The translations under genes were made by a program, and so were the position numbers. Below the pieces are notes generated by a model, which saw nothing but the letters and a program-made list of their open reading frames with translations, had not been told where the DNA came from and searched no databases. From the NCBI GenBank assembly GCA_964521285.1, contig CAZFQS010000002.1, positions 124,001-188,000 on the forward strand: 64,000 bases of DNA. Direction: 5' to 3'. Positions 15,777 to 25,623 of the stretch are shown here, piece after piece (within the stretch, counting starts at the first letter, position 1; each line of letters starts with the position of its first letter). This DNA is from G020354785 sp964521285. Its GTDB lineage: Bacteria; Bacteroidota; Bacteroidia; Bacteroidales; UBA10428.

Positions 15777-16951
15777 AAGTTCTTGTAATACCCTCATGGT
15801 ATCCTGTATATGGTAATTTCTTCCTTGATCAAAGTGTTGCGGTGGCAAAGAAGGGAATCAAAGTTGATATTCTGGTAAATGATCTCACTAGCTTAAAGGA
15901 TTTTAGCATAACTAAATTCATTAAGAACTTTAAAATAAATGTTAGCCATCATAATAATATCAGAATAATCAGGTCTATATACTGGAAAATCCCCAAATCC
16001 GAGAAACTGAATATTAAACTATGGTCGAAAAAAACTTCAAGGTTATTTAAAATATATCTGAGCCGATACGGAAGGCCTGATTTAATACATTTGCACAGTG
16101 CTATGTGGGCGGGTTATGCAGCATCATTTATATACAAAAGGTTTAATATTCCATACATAATTACAGAACATAGAAGCAGATTCGTATATAATAACATTTA
16201 TGCGAAAAGAATAATAAAAAAATACTATTTGGAATATATTAAACAAGCTTTGGAGAATTCCAGCTTTATTATTACAGTTAGTAAAAGCATGATTAATACT
16301 TTAATGGAAATAAATACTTCTGTAAAAAGCAAGATTGGAGTGATTCCAAATATGACTGATACAAATTTTTTTGTCAGAAAGCTAAAGGATAAAAAAACAA
16401 AACCTTTCATATTCCTGTCAGTCGGCCTCTTTGAAGAGGCTAAGGGGATGGATATCCTGTTAAAAGCTTTCGCACTATTTTCCGGTAAATATAAGGATTC
16501 ATACCTGAGAATAGCAGGAGATGGCAGCCAGAAATCTAAACTGAACAATCTTGGTTATAACCTGGGAATAAGAGATAAAGTGAACTTTCTTGGAAAAATC
16601 AGCCAGGAAAAGCTACTAACAGAATATCAGTCATCCAATGCCTTTGTTCTTGCAAGCAGGTTTGAAGCTTTTGGGGTTGTATTTATAGAAGCTTTATCTG
16701 CAGGTCTGCCGGTGATAGGAACCAAATCAGGTGGCCCTGAAGAAATAATTAATGATGAAACCGGACTTTTAGTCGATATTAACAATGTTGATCAGCTGGC
16801 AAATGCTATGGAAAAACTTTACAAAAATTACAACAAGTATGATCCTGAAATAATAAGACAGTATGTAATTAATAATTACAGCGAAGATATAATTGCAGAT
16901 CAGATTATTGAAAAATATAATTATGTTATCAGATCTTCGAAACAGGTTTAA
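15773..16951 (+). CDS. Glycosyltransferase family 4
   Basis: 392 residues. N-terminal LVIPSWYPVYGNFFLDQSVA is the common GT4 opening with the WYP motif. DLIHLHSAMWAG and the EHRSRF segment (about 100-130) are acceptor-side motifs. The C-terminal domain has FLSVGLFEEAKGMDILLKAF (about 214-233) and a strong FVLASRFEAFGVVFIEALSAGLPVIGTKSGGPEEI region (about 291-325) containing the conserved EX7E motif for nucleotide-sugar binding. It overlaps the methyltransferase gene by four bases. Donor and linkage cannot be told from sequence. Confidence 0.9.
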   Translation: MKVLVIPSWYPVYGNFFLDQSVAVAKKGIKVDILVNDLTSLKDFSITKFIKNFKINVSHHNNIRIIRSIYWKIPKSEKLNIKLWSKKTSRLFKIYLSRYGRPDLIHLHSAMWAGYAASFIYKRFNIPYIITEHRSRFVYNNIYAKRIIKKYYLEYIKQALENSSFIITVSKSMINTLMEINTSVKSKIGVIPNMTDTNFFVRKLKDKKTKPFIFLSVGLFEEAKGMDILLKAFALFSGKYKDSYLRIAGDGSQKSKLNNLGYNLGIRDKVNFLGKISQEKLLTEYQSSNAFVLASRFEAFGVVFIEALSAGLPVIGTKSGGPEEIINDETGLLVDINNVDQLANAMEKLYKNYNKYDPEIIRQYVINNYSEDIIADQIIEKYNYVIRSSKQV

Positions 16952-16994
16952 GCTGGTAAAAAAAGTAATGAAGACTGATTTAATTTTTATTTAA

Positions 16995-18575
16995 GTGATA
17001 ATTCTTAATAAAAATAAAGGTTATAAATGGTGCATGAAGAATAATATTCATGCAAAAGGTTATCTTTTTGATGAAGAGAATAACTTATTAAAAGACAAGG
17101 AACTGATAACCTATTTTGAAGGAGTTAAAGACCAGGATCATTTCCTTGAGAAACTTAAACATGCAAATGGTTTATTTTCAGTAATTATAGAAGACGGAGA
17201 TACAGTTTTAATGGCTGTTGACAGGTCAAGATGCTTTCCCCTGTTTTATGCCTTAACAAATAATGACCTGATTATCAGTGACAGCATAGAATCGATACTG
17301 GAAAAAACAGACTCTAAAAAGCTGGACCAGAAAGCATCAAAAATCTTTCTTGCAACCGGTTATGTTACAGGTGAGAAGACATTAATAAAGAATATTTTTC
17401 AGGTACAGGCCGGAGAATATATTTATTTTAACAAGGGAAAAATTGTTAAAAACTTCTTCCATACATTTATTCCTGAACGAATATCAGAATACACAAACGC
17501 CACTCCGGTGAAAAATTTCCTGAAATCTATTGATATGCTGAGTGAGAGGACAGGTAAACTGCTCGAAAAAAAAGTTGCTGTTATCCCGTTAAGCAGCGGA
17601 TATGATTCAAGATTAATAGTATCAATCTTAAAAAATATTGGAATAAATAATGCTATATGCTTTACATATGGAAGAAAAGACCATGATGAAATCGAAATAT
17701 CAAGAAAAGTCGCGGAAAAAACAGGTTACAAATGGCTTTTTATTGAATATAATGATGAATTAATAAAAGGTTATTTAGACGATCCGGTATTCCACGAATA
17801 TTATAAATATTCAGCCAACTATTCATCCATGTTTTTTATGCAGGAATATTTTGCTGTTAAGTTTTTACATGAAAATAATTTAATTCCTGATAATTCTGTT
17901 TTTATTCCCGGTCACTCAGGTGATGTACTTGCAGGCGGTCATCTGTGGGAAGATATAAATAAAAATACAACATCAAAAGACCTGGCAAAGTTAATATATG
18001 AAAAGAATTTCATCCTGAATAAGCTTTCCGGTACTGTTAAAAAAGACCTGGTTAATGAAATTTACAAAAATATCATTGTTAACAGTAAGTTTCCCTTTGC
18101 AGTATTTCAAAACTGGGAATTAAAAGAGAGACATGCTAAGTTTGTTATTAACTCTGCAAACGTATATAATTTCTTTGGTTATGAATATATCATGCCACTG
18201 TGGGATTTGAATTTATTAGACTTTTTCACATCGCTTCCTTACAGTTACAGGGTATTTAAAAACTTTTACAATGATATACTGAAGAAACATGTATTTCTTC
18301 CGGCAGGTCTTAATTTCGATTCCGAGAACCTTCCGCCGGACAGTTCAATAAGAATACAGCGTTACAAGAATAAACTGAAAAGTTATATACCTGAAATCCT
18401 CAAGAAACCTTTCTATCACCATCCTGATCCATTCTATTATAAAGAGATTACATCCTGTATGATAAATGATATGTTAAAGAAAAAATATAAAGTAAATACT
18501 AAGGTTCAATACGAGAATGCATACATAGTACAGTGGTACTTATCAAAGGTTCTGGAAAACCCGGATTCTTCCTAA
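16995..18575 (+). CDS. Asparagine-synthetase-like protein lacking the glutaminase cysteine
   Basis: 526 residues from a GTG start, kept because the NKNKGYKW segment before the first ATG (17034) looks like part of the domain. The N-terminal ~160 residues look like a class II glutamine amidotransferase domain, but no Cys follows the start. The synthetase domain has a PP-loop variant SSGYDSRL (about 200-206, usual SGGxDS), then FTYGRKDHDEIEIS and a PGHSGDVLAGGH segment. Such proteins occur in surface-glycan clusters, where they are thought to amidate a sugar acid or join an amino group; here free ammonia or another nitrogen donor seems needed. It is the last plus-strand gene, five bases from a convergent gene. 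Confidence 0.75.
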   Translation: MIILNKNKGYKWCMKNNIHAKGYLFDEENNLLKDKELITYFEGVKDQDHFLEKLKHANGLFSVIIEDGDTVLMAVDRSRCFPLFYALTNNDLIISDSIESILEKTDSKKLDQKASKIFLATGYVTGEKTLIKNIFQVQAGEYIYFNKGKIVKNFFHTFIPERISEYTNATPVKNFLKSIDMLSERTGKLLEKKVAVIPLSSGYDSRLIVSILKNIGINNAICFTYGRKDHDEIEISRKVAEKTGYKWLFIEYNDELIKGYLDDPVFHEYYKYSANYSSMFFMQEYFAVKFLHENNLIPDNSVFIPGHSGDVLAGGHLWEDINKNTTSKDLAKLIYEKNFILNKLSGTVKKDLVNEIYKNIIVNSKFPFAVFQNWELKERHAKFVINSANVYNFFGYEYIMPLWDLNLLDFFTSLPYSYRVFKNFYNDILKKHVFLPAGLNFDSENLPPDSSIRIQRYKNKLKSYIPEILKKPFYHHPDPFYYKEITSCMINDMLKKKYKVNTKVQYENAYIVQWYLSKVLENPDSS

Positions 18576-18580
18576 AAGAT

Positions 18581-19693
18581 TTAAACGAACGCACAATCAC
18601 CATCCCCTTCCATTAGAATATATTTGTCCGCATCTTTAATTCTCTGCAATAATTCTCTGGTAATTAGTGAGTTATGGAAAATTTTACGGATTAAGATAAA
18701 CGGATTTCTTTTTGACCTGATAATTTTTATTAATCCCGGATGAAAGGTTGTAAATGTTTTAATTTTTAAACTTAAAATGTGGGTGTAGATTACTTTTCTG
18801 ACAACATTACTATAATCATCATCAAAAAACAGATAAGGTGTTTTTAAATGTGATCCGTGTATAGTAAACATTATAAATGCCAGCATTTTATTTTCATTAT
18901 TAATCACTTTAATATACAACTGATTGAAATTTTTACTGACCGCTGAAAATTCATATCGCTTGCTTGTATGATCCTCAATTGGTGTATTTAAAACCCATGG
19001 GTACTTCTTAATCCAGTCAAAAAATGTTTTATCCTTTGGTGACAGGTTGTCTTTGCTTCTCTGTCTGATAAATTTTTCAGTTTCAGCATCTATTTCACTC
19101 AAATATTCAATATTTATATTTTTTGTATTTACCCCTAACTTCCAGAAAACCAATCTTAAATTATTAAATAGATTTGCCATAAAATCAAACAATAATAACA
19201 ACCATTTTATTCCTTTCAGTCCCGGCTTTTTCTTAATGATTATCTCCCCTAAATTGAATCTTAGATATCCTCTGATTCCCTGTATAGATTTAAATTCAGT
19301 AAATTTCCCTGTCTTTTCAAAAGTTTTTCTTGATGCAGGAATATAATTGGTAATCAATAAATTGGAATTCCAAATCTCATAAGCATGATTCAGTAATTTC
19401 ACAGCAATACCCTGCCTTCTGTAATCATGATTAATCCACATACAACTGAGCCAGGCTACCTTATAGGGTTTATTATTAATAATAAGACTATCGGATACAG
19501 CACCCAGGTACCCAATATACTTATCATCATCATATGCCAGAAACAGTACCTTATCATCCTTATCACCCCGTGGATTATAAATGCTGGAAATTGCACGCTG
19601 CTTACTTGTTGGTATGTTTTTCATTCCCCTGTATTCATCAGAATTTATAAATTCCTTAAGTTCTGATGTTTTAATATCCTTTATAATAATCAT
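18581..19693 (-). CDS. GNAT-family acyltransferase
   Basis: 370 residues. The first ~150 contain a GNAT fold: FLAYDDDKYIGYLGAV (about 50-65), then WLSCMWINHDYRRQGIAVKLL (about 79-100) with the R/Q-x-x-G-x-A/G acetyl-CoA binding motif. The rest may be a second, degenerate GNAT-like domain. It is likely to acylate an amino sugar of the glycan. Its start codon abuts the stop codon of the deacetylase gene upstream, so the two are co-transcribed and probably coupled. It ends in DGDGDCAFV-like acidic residues with no motif. Confidence 0.7.
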   Translation of the reverse strand: MIIIKDIKTSELKEFINSDEYRGMKNIPTSKQRAISSIYNPRGDKDDKVLFLAYDDDKYIGYLGAVSDSLIINNKPYKVAWLSCMWINHDYRRQGIAVKLLNHAYEIWNSNLLITNYIPASRKTFEKTGKFTEFKSIQGIRGYLRFNLGEIIIKKKPGLKGIKWLLLLFDFMANLFNNLRLVFWKLGVNTKNINIEYLSEIDAETEKFIRQRSKDNLSPKDKTFFDWIKKYPWVLNTPIEDHTSKRYEFSAVSKNFNQLYIKVINNENKMLAFIMFTIHGSHLKTPYLFFDDDYSNVVRKVIYTHILSLKIKTFTTFHPGLIKIIRSKRNPFILIRKIFHNSLITRELLQRIKDADKYILMEGDGDCAFV

Positions 19694-20728
19694 CTAATTT
19701 CTATATATTTTATTTTTGTTAAATACCGATTTAATAAAATAATAAAAATAGTCAATTTTAATTCTGTCGCTTCCTTTCAGGTCATATTCATCCATTTGTA
19801 TCCTGTGTATGTTATTTATAACTGAATCCTGCTTTATTCCCGAGGAACCTGCTGTAAAGTCTATTGAATTATCCTTGTTTATATCCCTGAAGAATTGTGT
19901 GGATACCTGGTAGTCAGTAAAGGGGAAAGAAAATACTTTATAATCGAGTTTAAATTTACTGACTATTACATCAATACTCTGTAGTGTTTGTTTTAGCTGT
20001 TCATTATATGATATATAACGGTATTCAGGATGATCAATACTATGGGCTCCAAATGTAAATCCCTTTTTTATAAGCTCATAAATTTGCTGTGTTGTAAGAT
20101 AAGGTTTCTCCTTCCCCAGGTAATCTTTGAAATTAAATCCCAGAATATCTGCCAGCTCATCAAGTTTGGTCTTTTCATCATATTTTATTTGCAGCAACTC
20201 GGATTTATAATTTGCCGGTGACATATTATTATCCTTAAACCAGCTCTTTAATGTTTTCCGGATATTTGATTTTCTATCTGTCTTATATATTAATTCTATT
20301 ATTATACTTGCTTTATACCTGAAAAACAAGTCTTTATTATCAATAAATGCAGAATTTAAGAAACATGTTGCCGGTATTCCTTTTTCCATTAGCACAGGTG
20401 CAATCACCTCGTAGAATTCTTTTAGTCCGTCATCAAATGAAATGAAAAACAAATTCGTGGGGGGGTCTGCCTGATTTTTTATCAGCTTTATTAAATCAAA
20501 CAAATCTATGGGTTTATAATACCTTGTTAAAAAGTCCAAATCAGACTTAAATGAGGTAAGATTTTTGTATTTATACAGGTTTATGATATGGGGTAAATAA
20601 TTATCACTTACTGTATGATAGCAGGGAAGAATGAATCTTTGTTTCGAACTCTTTATTAATAAATTTACCGGCAGAATTTTTATTGAAAAATTATATTTAT
20701 TATAGATTATTTTCCTGAAATCTGACAC
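19694..20728 (-). CDS. Polysaccharide deacetylase (NodB-like)
   Basis: 344 residues. YHTVSD at about 37-42 and ISFDDG at about 96-101 form the NodB motif 1 with the catalytic and metal aspartates. GAHSIDHPEY at about 226 corresponds to the metal-binding H-x3-H motif. FSFPFTDY follows at about 270. It would remove acetyl groups from an N-acetylated sugar of a glycan precursor or polymer. It lies 18 bases downstream of the fusion gene and directly upstream of the GNAT, so a deacetylate-then-reacylate sequence is a plausible reading. No signal peptide, so probably cytoplasmic or membrane-face. Confidence 0.85.
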   Translation of the reverse strand: MSDFRKIIYNKYNFSIKILPVNLLIKSSKQRFILPCYHTVSDNYLPHIINLYKYKNLTSFKSDLDFLTRYYKPIDLFDLIKLIKNQADPPTNLFFISFDDGLKEFYEVIAPVLMEKGIPATCFLNSAFIDNKDLFFRYKASIIIELIYKTDRKSNIRKTLKSWFKDNNMSPANYKSELLQIKYDEKTKLDELADILGFNFKDYLGKEKPYLTTQQIYELIKKGFTFGAHSIDHPEYRYISYNEQLKQTLQSIDVIVSKFKLDYKVFSFPFTDYQVSTQFFRDINKDNSIDFTAGSSGIKQDSVINNIHRIQMDEYDLKGSDRIKIDYFYYFIKSVFNKNKIYRN

Positions 20729-20746
20729 TTCCTTTAGATTAGAATA

Positions 20747-23029
20747 TTATTTTAAAAATCTTATAATCCGGGGCAGATTATTCCTGTAAATATAAGGATA
20801 TTCAATTGGTTTGGCACCAAAGGTACTGTTAAAATATGCTATTCCTTTGATATTGGAACCTGAAAAATCAAAAACTCTGTTCTTGTTTGAATTATTTTTA
20901 ATAGCATGATCAACCAAAAAATACATGGCATGGGATGATCTGCCTTCGACAGATGAAGCACAAACAGAAAAAATACATCTTTTGGAAGAGAATAAAAATG
21001 ATCCTACTGCACACAGCTTATTATCCCTGGTTAAAACCCTGTATATTTTGCCGGCACCATTTTCCAAACTGGTTTCCAATACTTTTTTCAGAGTTGTGTA
21101 ATTCCTTTTATTTAACTCAGTCAGCTTGTCACCCAGATTTGCTTTAACAAATTCTGCGAATTGAACCGCAGTGATATTTTCATCAATAGTAAGTTGTGCA
21201 TTTACTGCTTTTTTTAAATTTCTTTTGCAGTTTCTGGAATATGAATCATAGATTTCTGAATATGGCCCTGATATATCAAGCTTATAGTTAAAATTATTAT
21301 TCACACCGGATGATGAATTACCTGGCATATTAGACTCATTCAGACAAATTTGAATAAACTTGAATTTTTTCGGGATTCCTTTTATAAATTCCTTAATTAT
21401 GTCTTCGCTGATTTGTCTGGTTGAAAATACTCCTAACTGCTGAGCAAAATAAGGCTGGTGCAGATAATAAATCCCAAATTTCTTTTTCCATGTAAGAGGC
21501 ATTACTGCTTCATAATCACCTTCAATCAATGCATCCCATTTGGGACTGACAATATCAAGATACCATGAACGGGCACAAATATGTTCATTTACCGACCTGG
21601 AAATACAGTTATCCCATTTTACCTTATCTATTTCATTATGTTTGAGATAACCAAGTACAGAGGGGACATCGCCTTTTGGGCGCAGTTCCCGGGCGCTAGC
21701 CCCTCTCCCCAGGCGCTGGCTCCTGTATATCGTCTTAAGCATTTCTTCGTAAACTCTTCTCCAGCCTTTCCAGTGTTTTGTCTCAGAAAGGGATTCGTTA
21801 TGCCATAAGCTTACAAAAGTACCGTTAACATTTTTTATTTTAGAGACTATCTCCTGTATTTTATTAATTGCTTCATCGGGATTTAACCTCATATAATCTC
21901 TTAAGGTGACATCCATAACATTGAATGGCATTAGTGTCAGATCTGTTTCTTTTTCCTGTGATAAATCGTAAAATTTGAAAGGGGTACATATTCCGGCACG
22001 AAAACCCGGAACCGAACTGTAACCCAAAGAGTAGTCTTCAATGATACCGGCTTTTATCAGTCTTTTAAAGGTTTCGGGAAATCTTATAATCAGAAAGTGT
22101 TGCCTGCTCTTTTTAACAGGTCTGTTGATTAATGAAGAAAACTTCCTTATTTCCTGCTCAAGTATAACGGACTTTTTATAAGAATTATATGAAGGATGTA
22201 TACCTGCTTCAGAGTGTTTTACTTTATCCAGAATAAGGCTTTTAAAAACATCTCTTTTCAAAGAAATATTTGTATCATACCGGCCATACTTTCCGGTAAG
22301 GAAAAAATAGACCGTATTAAAACCGTACTTTCTTTCCTGTTCTGCTAAATAGTCAAAAACATAATAAGGATCCTTATCAGCTCCTGATAAGGTGCGTAAC
22401 CTCCTGGCAAAATCATAAAAATCAAATCTTACCAGTGATTTTAAAAATCCTCCGGCAGTCCTGATAAATCCCTTATGAAGATATGCCCATGCATTGTCCA
22501 CATCAATTGTTGAAATATATTCAAATTTTTTTACCGGAAAAGTAAGATCGGGAAAAGCCTCCCGGAGTATTTCCCTGAACTTTGCAGCCCATATATTTAC
22601 TATTGGTTCTTCAAGAAATCCATTTTTAAATGCCAGGCTTTCAGGCGCTTCATATCTTCCGTATTTATCTGCTTTAAAGGATAAATATTCTTCGTATCTC
22701 GATACCAAATAAAAACTGGCAGCAAATATGTCAAATGGCAGATCGGATTCAGGAGATGTCTTAAAAAATATTTTTAAATTATCCCATTCTGAGACAATTA
22801 TATTCTGTTTTACAATCTTATTCTCAAAAAGTATATTATGAGGAATAATCCATACCGCTTTATTCTTAAGAGGCTTATCAGAATAATTTATCTTAGAACC
22901 CCTGAAATCATTGAAAGATTGAGTGTTGTGAGTTATTTCATATGATACTCCCAATATTTCACTTAGTAAAATATCAAGAATATATCTTAATCTCGGTGAA
23001 TCTTTATATGAATAAATTAATAAATTCAA
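20747..23029 (-). CDS. Fusion: polysaccharide-deacetylase-like domain plus GNAT/FemAB-like acyltransferase
   Basis: 760 residues from a TTG start; no ATG is in frame before the upstream stop. Residues 1-432 read as a complete deacetylase-like protein of the type that starts LLIYSYKDSPRLRYILD and ends SLWHNESLSETKHWKGWRRVYEEML, with TIDVDNAWAY near 176. Residues about 460-760 read as a second complete protein, a GNAT/FemAB-like acyltransferase that starts GYLKHNEIDK and has FDFSGSNIKGIAYFNSTFGA near its end. The joint (about 433-457) is Arg/Gly-rich and is encoded by a REP-like palindrome. In relatives these two are, as I recall, separate adjacent genes. The two-protein reading and the role in glycan building are inferred. 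Confidence 0.75.
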   Translation of the reverse strand: MNLLIYSYKDSPRLRYILDILLSEILGVSYEITHNTQSFNDFRGSKINYSDKPLKNKAVWIIPHNILFENKIVKQNIIVSEWDNLKIFFKTSPESDLPFDIFAASFYLVSRYEEYLSFKADKYGRYEAPESLAFKNGFLEEPIVNIWAAKFREILREAFPDLTFPVKKFEYISTIDVDNAWAYLHKGFIRTAGGFLKSLVRFDFYDFARRLRTLSGADKDPYYVFDYLAEQERKYGFNTVYFFLTGKYGRYDTNISLKRDVFKSLILDKVKHSEAGIHPSYNSYKKSVILEQEIRKFSSLINRPVKKSRQHFLIIRFPETFKRLIKAGIIEDYSLGYSSVPGFRAGICTPFKFYDLSQEKETDLTLMPFNVMDVTLRDYMRLNPDEAINKIQEIVSKIKNVNGTFVSLWHNESLSETKHWKGWRRVYEEMLKTIYRSQRLGRGASARELRPKGDVPSVLGYLKHNEIDKVKWDNCISRSVNEHICARSWYLDIVSPKWDALIEGDYEAVMPLTWKKKFGIYYLHQPYFAQQLGVFSTRQISEDIIKEFIKGIPKKFKFIQICLNESNMPGNSSSGVNNNFNYKLDISGPYSEIYDSYSRNCKRNLKKAVNAQLTIDENITAVQFAEFVKANLGDKLTELNKRNYTTLKKVLETSLENGAGKIYRVLTRDNKLCAVGSFLFSSKRCIFSVCASSVEGRSSHAMYFLVDHAIKNNSNKNRVFDFSGSNIKGIAYFNSTFGAKPIEYPYIYRNNLPRIIRFLK
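21659..21726. repeat. REP-like palindromic element, copy 2, inside a coding sequence
   Basis: Left arm AGAGGGGACATCGCC (21659-21673) and right arm GGGCGCTAGCCCCTCT (21691-21706), the latter 14/16 identical to 4480-4495. A further half element AGGCGCTGGCTCCTGT (21711-21726) follows. It is much more GC-rich than the gene around it and carries no stop in the reading frame of the fusion gene. Confidence 0.75.
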
Positions 23030-23212
23030 GTTTTCCTGTAAGTTTAAACTTACTTATGAACATTTATGTTTTATATCAAAATAAAAACAATTAATGTACT
23101 TATAAATGCAATTACTAAAATAATGCCTTTTATATTAATTAAATAATTTGATAAATATTGAATTTTACCGTATATTGATGTTGAAAACGTAAAAATTTTA
23201 TTCAAAATTGTA

Positions 23213-23992
23213 ATGAAAGGAAGATTTTACAAATTAATTTTTATATTGTATCTGATTTTGCTACAAATAATTAGCAATACTAATTCTTTTGCACAAACCT
23301 CAGCAAGAATTGAGAATACAAGTCTGCAATTAGATAATGGCAGGTTAATTATAAGTTATGATCTTATAAATACCCGGGCAAATGAGAGATTCAATGTGTG
23401 GATTGATATAAGGAAATCATCAGGGGAGGAAATAAATGCTAAAAACTTAAGCGGACATATTGGTAAAAATATTGTTGACGGCAGAGGGCTTAATATTATC
23501 TGGAATTTCGAAAGCGAGGGAATAGACTATGAAGGTAACATAAATGTGCATGTTCTGGCTGAACTGGTAACTGTTCATAGTCTGAAAATAGAAAGAATCC
23601 TGATCAAATCTGCCGTATTTCCGGGATGGGGGCTCTATGATATTAAAAAAGTCTATCCCTACTTGCTGATTGGAGCTGCCGGGTATGGCTCGATTGCTGC
23701 TGCTTTAATTTATAACAATAAATCTAATAATACATATGATAAATACCTGGAATCAGATATCATAGGAGATAGGGAGTCTTTGTATAATGATTTTACCAGA
23801 CAGGAGGATGCAACAAAGATATTTGGAATATCTGCTGCTGCTGTATGGATTGTGGATATTGGCTGGGCAACATTGAATTATCTGAATGAAACACGGAAAA
23901 TTAATGCAGGACTAAATCCACATTTCCGTATAGGATACGATTTTTGCAGGTATGGAAGTACGTCCATGCTCACATTTAAGTATAACTTCTAA
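23213..23992 (+). CDS. Exported membrane-associated protein of unknown function, caspase locus
   Basis: 259 residues. Signal peptide (about 1-28, ending TNSFAQ). A beta-rich domain (about 30-125) is followed by ILIKSAVFPGWGLYDIKKVYPYLLIGAAGYG (about 128-160), where a PGWG motif precedes a hydrophobic helix, as in DUF5683-like proteins of this phylum; a second hydrophobic helix is near 210. The C-terminus is RIGYDF...LTFKYNF, which ends in aromatic F like an outer-membrane strand. It is 76 bases upstream of the caspase gene in the same direction and may act with it. Function unknown. Confidence 0.65.
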   Translation: MKGRFYKLIFILYLILLQIISNTNSFAQTSARIENTSLQLDNGRLIISYDLINTRANERFNVWIDIRKSSGEEINAKNLSGHIGKNIVDGRGLNIIWNFESEGIDYEGNINVHVLAELVTVHSLKIERILIKSAVFPGWGLYDIKKVYPYLLIGAAGYGSIAAALIYNNKSNNTYDKYLESDIIGDRESLYNDFTRQEDATKIFGISAAAVWIVDIGWATLNYLNETRKINAGLNPHFRIGYDFCRYGSTSMLTFKYNF

Positions 23993-24012
23993 TGTAACTG
24001 CTTCTTTTTTAT

Positions 24013-24020
24013 TATTTTTG
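24013..24020 (+). promoter_or_regulatory. Possible -7 box for the caspase gene
   Basis: TATTTTTG matches TAnnTTTG 49 bases before the caspase start. No TTTG -33 box. AT-rich surroundings make chance matches likely. Confidence 0.25.
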
Positions 24021-24068
24021 TAAGATATTAATTTGTATTTATAACTACATTCTCAAAAATAAAAGGTT

Positions 24069-25553
24069 ATGAAAACAGTTAATTTATTAATAGTAAAACT
24101 ATTTTTGATTGCTGTTGTTTTAAACTTCTCATTTTCACTGCAATCACAGGTTATTTCAGGACAAGTAAAAACCATTAAACTGACACCTGCAAAACAGGAG
24201 GAAAAAATTGAAATCAAGGTATTCCCAAGACTTCAAATAGAAAACCAAATATTTACTGACGAAAACAACAATAATATACTTGACGCTAATGAGACTGCCA
24301 AACTGGAGTTGAAAATCAGTAATCTTGGTAATAGAACAGCCAATAATGTAAAAATAAATTTAAATCAGGCAGATGAAAATATTAAGGGATTATTATATGA
24401 ATCAAGTATTGAGATAGGAGATTTGCTCCCCAATGAAACCAGAGATGCCACTCTGGTGATAGCTGCCGATGATAATGTGCCAAAAACTACAGCCAGATTC
24501 AGTATTGAAGTGTTGGAAGAAAATGGATTTAACATACCTCCTCAATATATTGATATTGATTTAAGGCCTAAAACAGGGCCATTTGAGTTGAGCTGGGATT
24601 CGCCCATTATGCCTGACACTACAGTCTTTAACCCAAATATTTCCGTAAAAATTAAGATTAACTCGGGTTCTCCAATACGAACAATTTCCATATTTAATAA
24701 TGATATAATCCAGATTTCAGATTATAAATTAAATAAGATCAGAAATATTTATTCGTTCAATCATCCGCTTACCTTGGCAGAAGGGCAAAACATAATTAGA
24801 GTGAAAGTGGAAAATGAAGACAATAATACAATCGACGAAATTCGTAAAGTATATTATCAGAGTGAAAAGCGTCTTGCTCTGGTTATTGGTAATTCAGAGT
24901 ATATATATGGAGGTACATTAAGCAATCCGGTTAATGATGCCAGGGCTATGTCGGAGGTTTTACAGAAAGTGGGATTTGAAGTTATGAAATACGAAAATCT
25001 TCATCAGAAGGACATGAAAAAAGCCATTGATGATTTTGGTACTAAATTATACAATTATGATGTTGGTTTATTTTATTATGCAGGCCACGGTATACAATCC
25101 GGAGGTTTCAATTACCTTATACCGGTTGAATCACGACTTCTGGCTTATGAAGATGTTGAATATGATTGCGTCAGGGCTGACAGAATACTCAGGAAAATGG
25201 AATATGCGCAAACTGATGTCAATGTTTTAATTCTGGACGCATGCAGGGATAATCCTTTTGAACGAAAATGGAACAGGGCTGCATCGGGAAAAGGACTGGC
25301 ATTTATGGATGCGCCCTCTGGTTCACTAATTGCCTACGCAACATCACCGGGAAGAACGGCAGCAGATGGATCAGGTAAAAACGGCTTATACACCGAGGCT
25401 TTATTAAAATATATACAGCGAGGTGGTTTACAAATCGAAGAAGTTTTTAAAAATGTCAGACGTGAGGTAGAATCAAAATCAGCAGGTAATCAAACACCAT
25501 GGGAATCAACATCATTAAAGGGATATTTTTACTTTAAGAAAAAAGTCGAATAA
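24069..25553 (+). CDS. Exported caspase-family peptidase (C14, metacaspase-like)
   Basis: 494 residues. Signal peptide 1-27 (NFSFSLQSQ). Residues about 55-165 form an Ig-like/CARDB-type domain (IFTDENNNNILDANETAKLELKIS). From about 267 there is a p20-like caspase domain: RLALVIGNSEYIYGG, then VGLFYYAGHG with catalytic His340, then VNVLILDACRDNPF with catalytic Cys392; SGSLIAYATSPG follows. All key residues are present, so it should be active, most likely cleaving after basic residues as in bacterial orthocaspases. Export is unusual enough to note. It heads a run of three surface lipoprotein genes. Confidence 0.88.
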   Translation: MKTVNLLIVKLFLIAVVLNFSFSLQSQVISGQVKTIKLTPAKQEEKIEIKVFPRLQIENQIFTDENNNNILDANETAKLELKISNLGNRTANNVKINLNQADENIKGLLYESSIEIGDLLPNETRDATLVIAADDNVPKTTARFSIEVLEENGFNIPPQYIDIDLRPKTGPFELSWDSPIMPDTTVFNPNISVKIKINSGSPIRTISIFNNDIIQISDYKLNKIRNIYSFNHPLTLAEGQNIIRVKVENEDNNTIDEIRKVYYQSEKRLALVIGNSEYIYGGTLSNPVNDARAMSEVLQKVGFEVMKYENLHQKDMKKAIDDFGTKLYNYDVGLFYYAGHGIQSGGFNYLIPVESRLLAYEDVEYDCVRADRILRKMEYAQTDVNVLILDACRDNPFERKWNRAASGKGLAFMDAPSGSLIAYATSPGRTAADGSGKNGLYTEALLKYIQRGGLQIEEVFKNVRREVESKSAGNQTPWESTSLKGYFYFKKKVE

Positions 25554-25623
25554 AATATTAAGTTATAATTCTCTCAATATTTCAACCAAAACTAACCTGT
25601 TTTCATTGCAAAAGCTAAACCTG

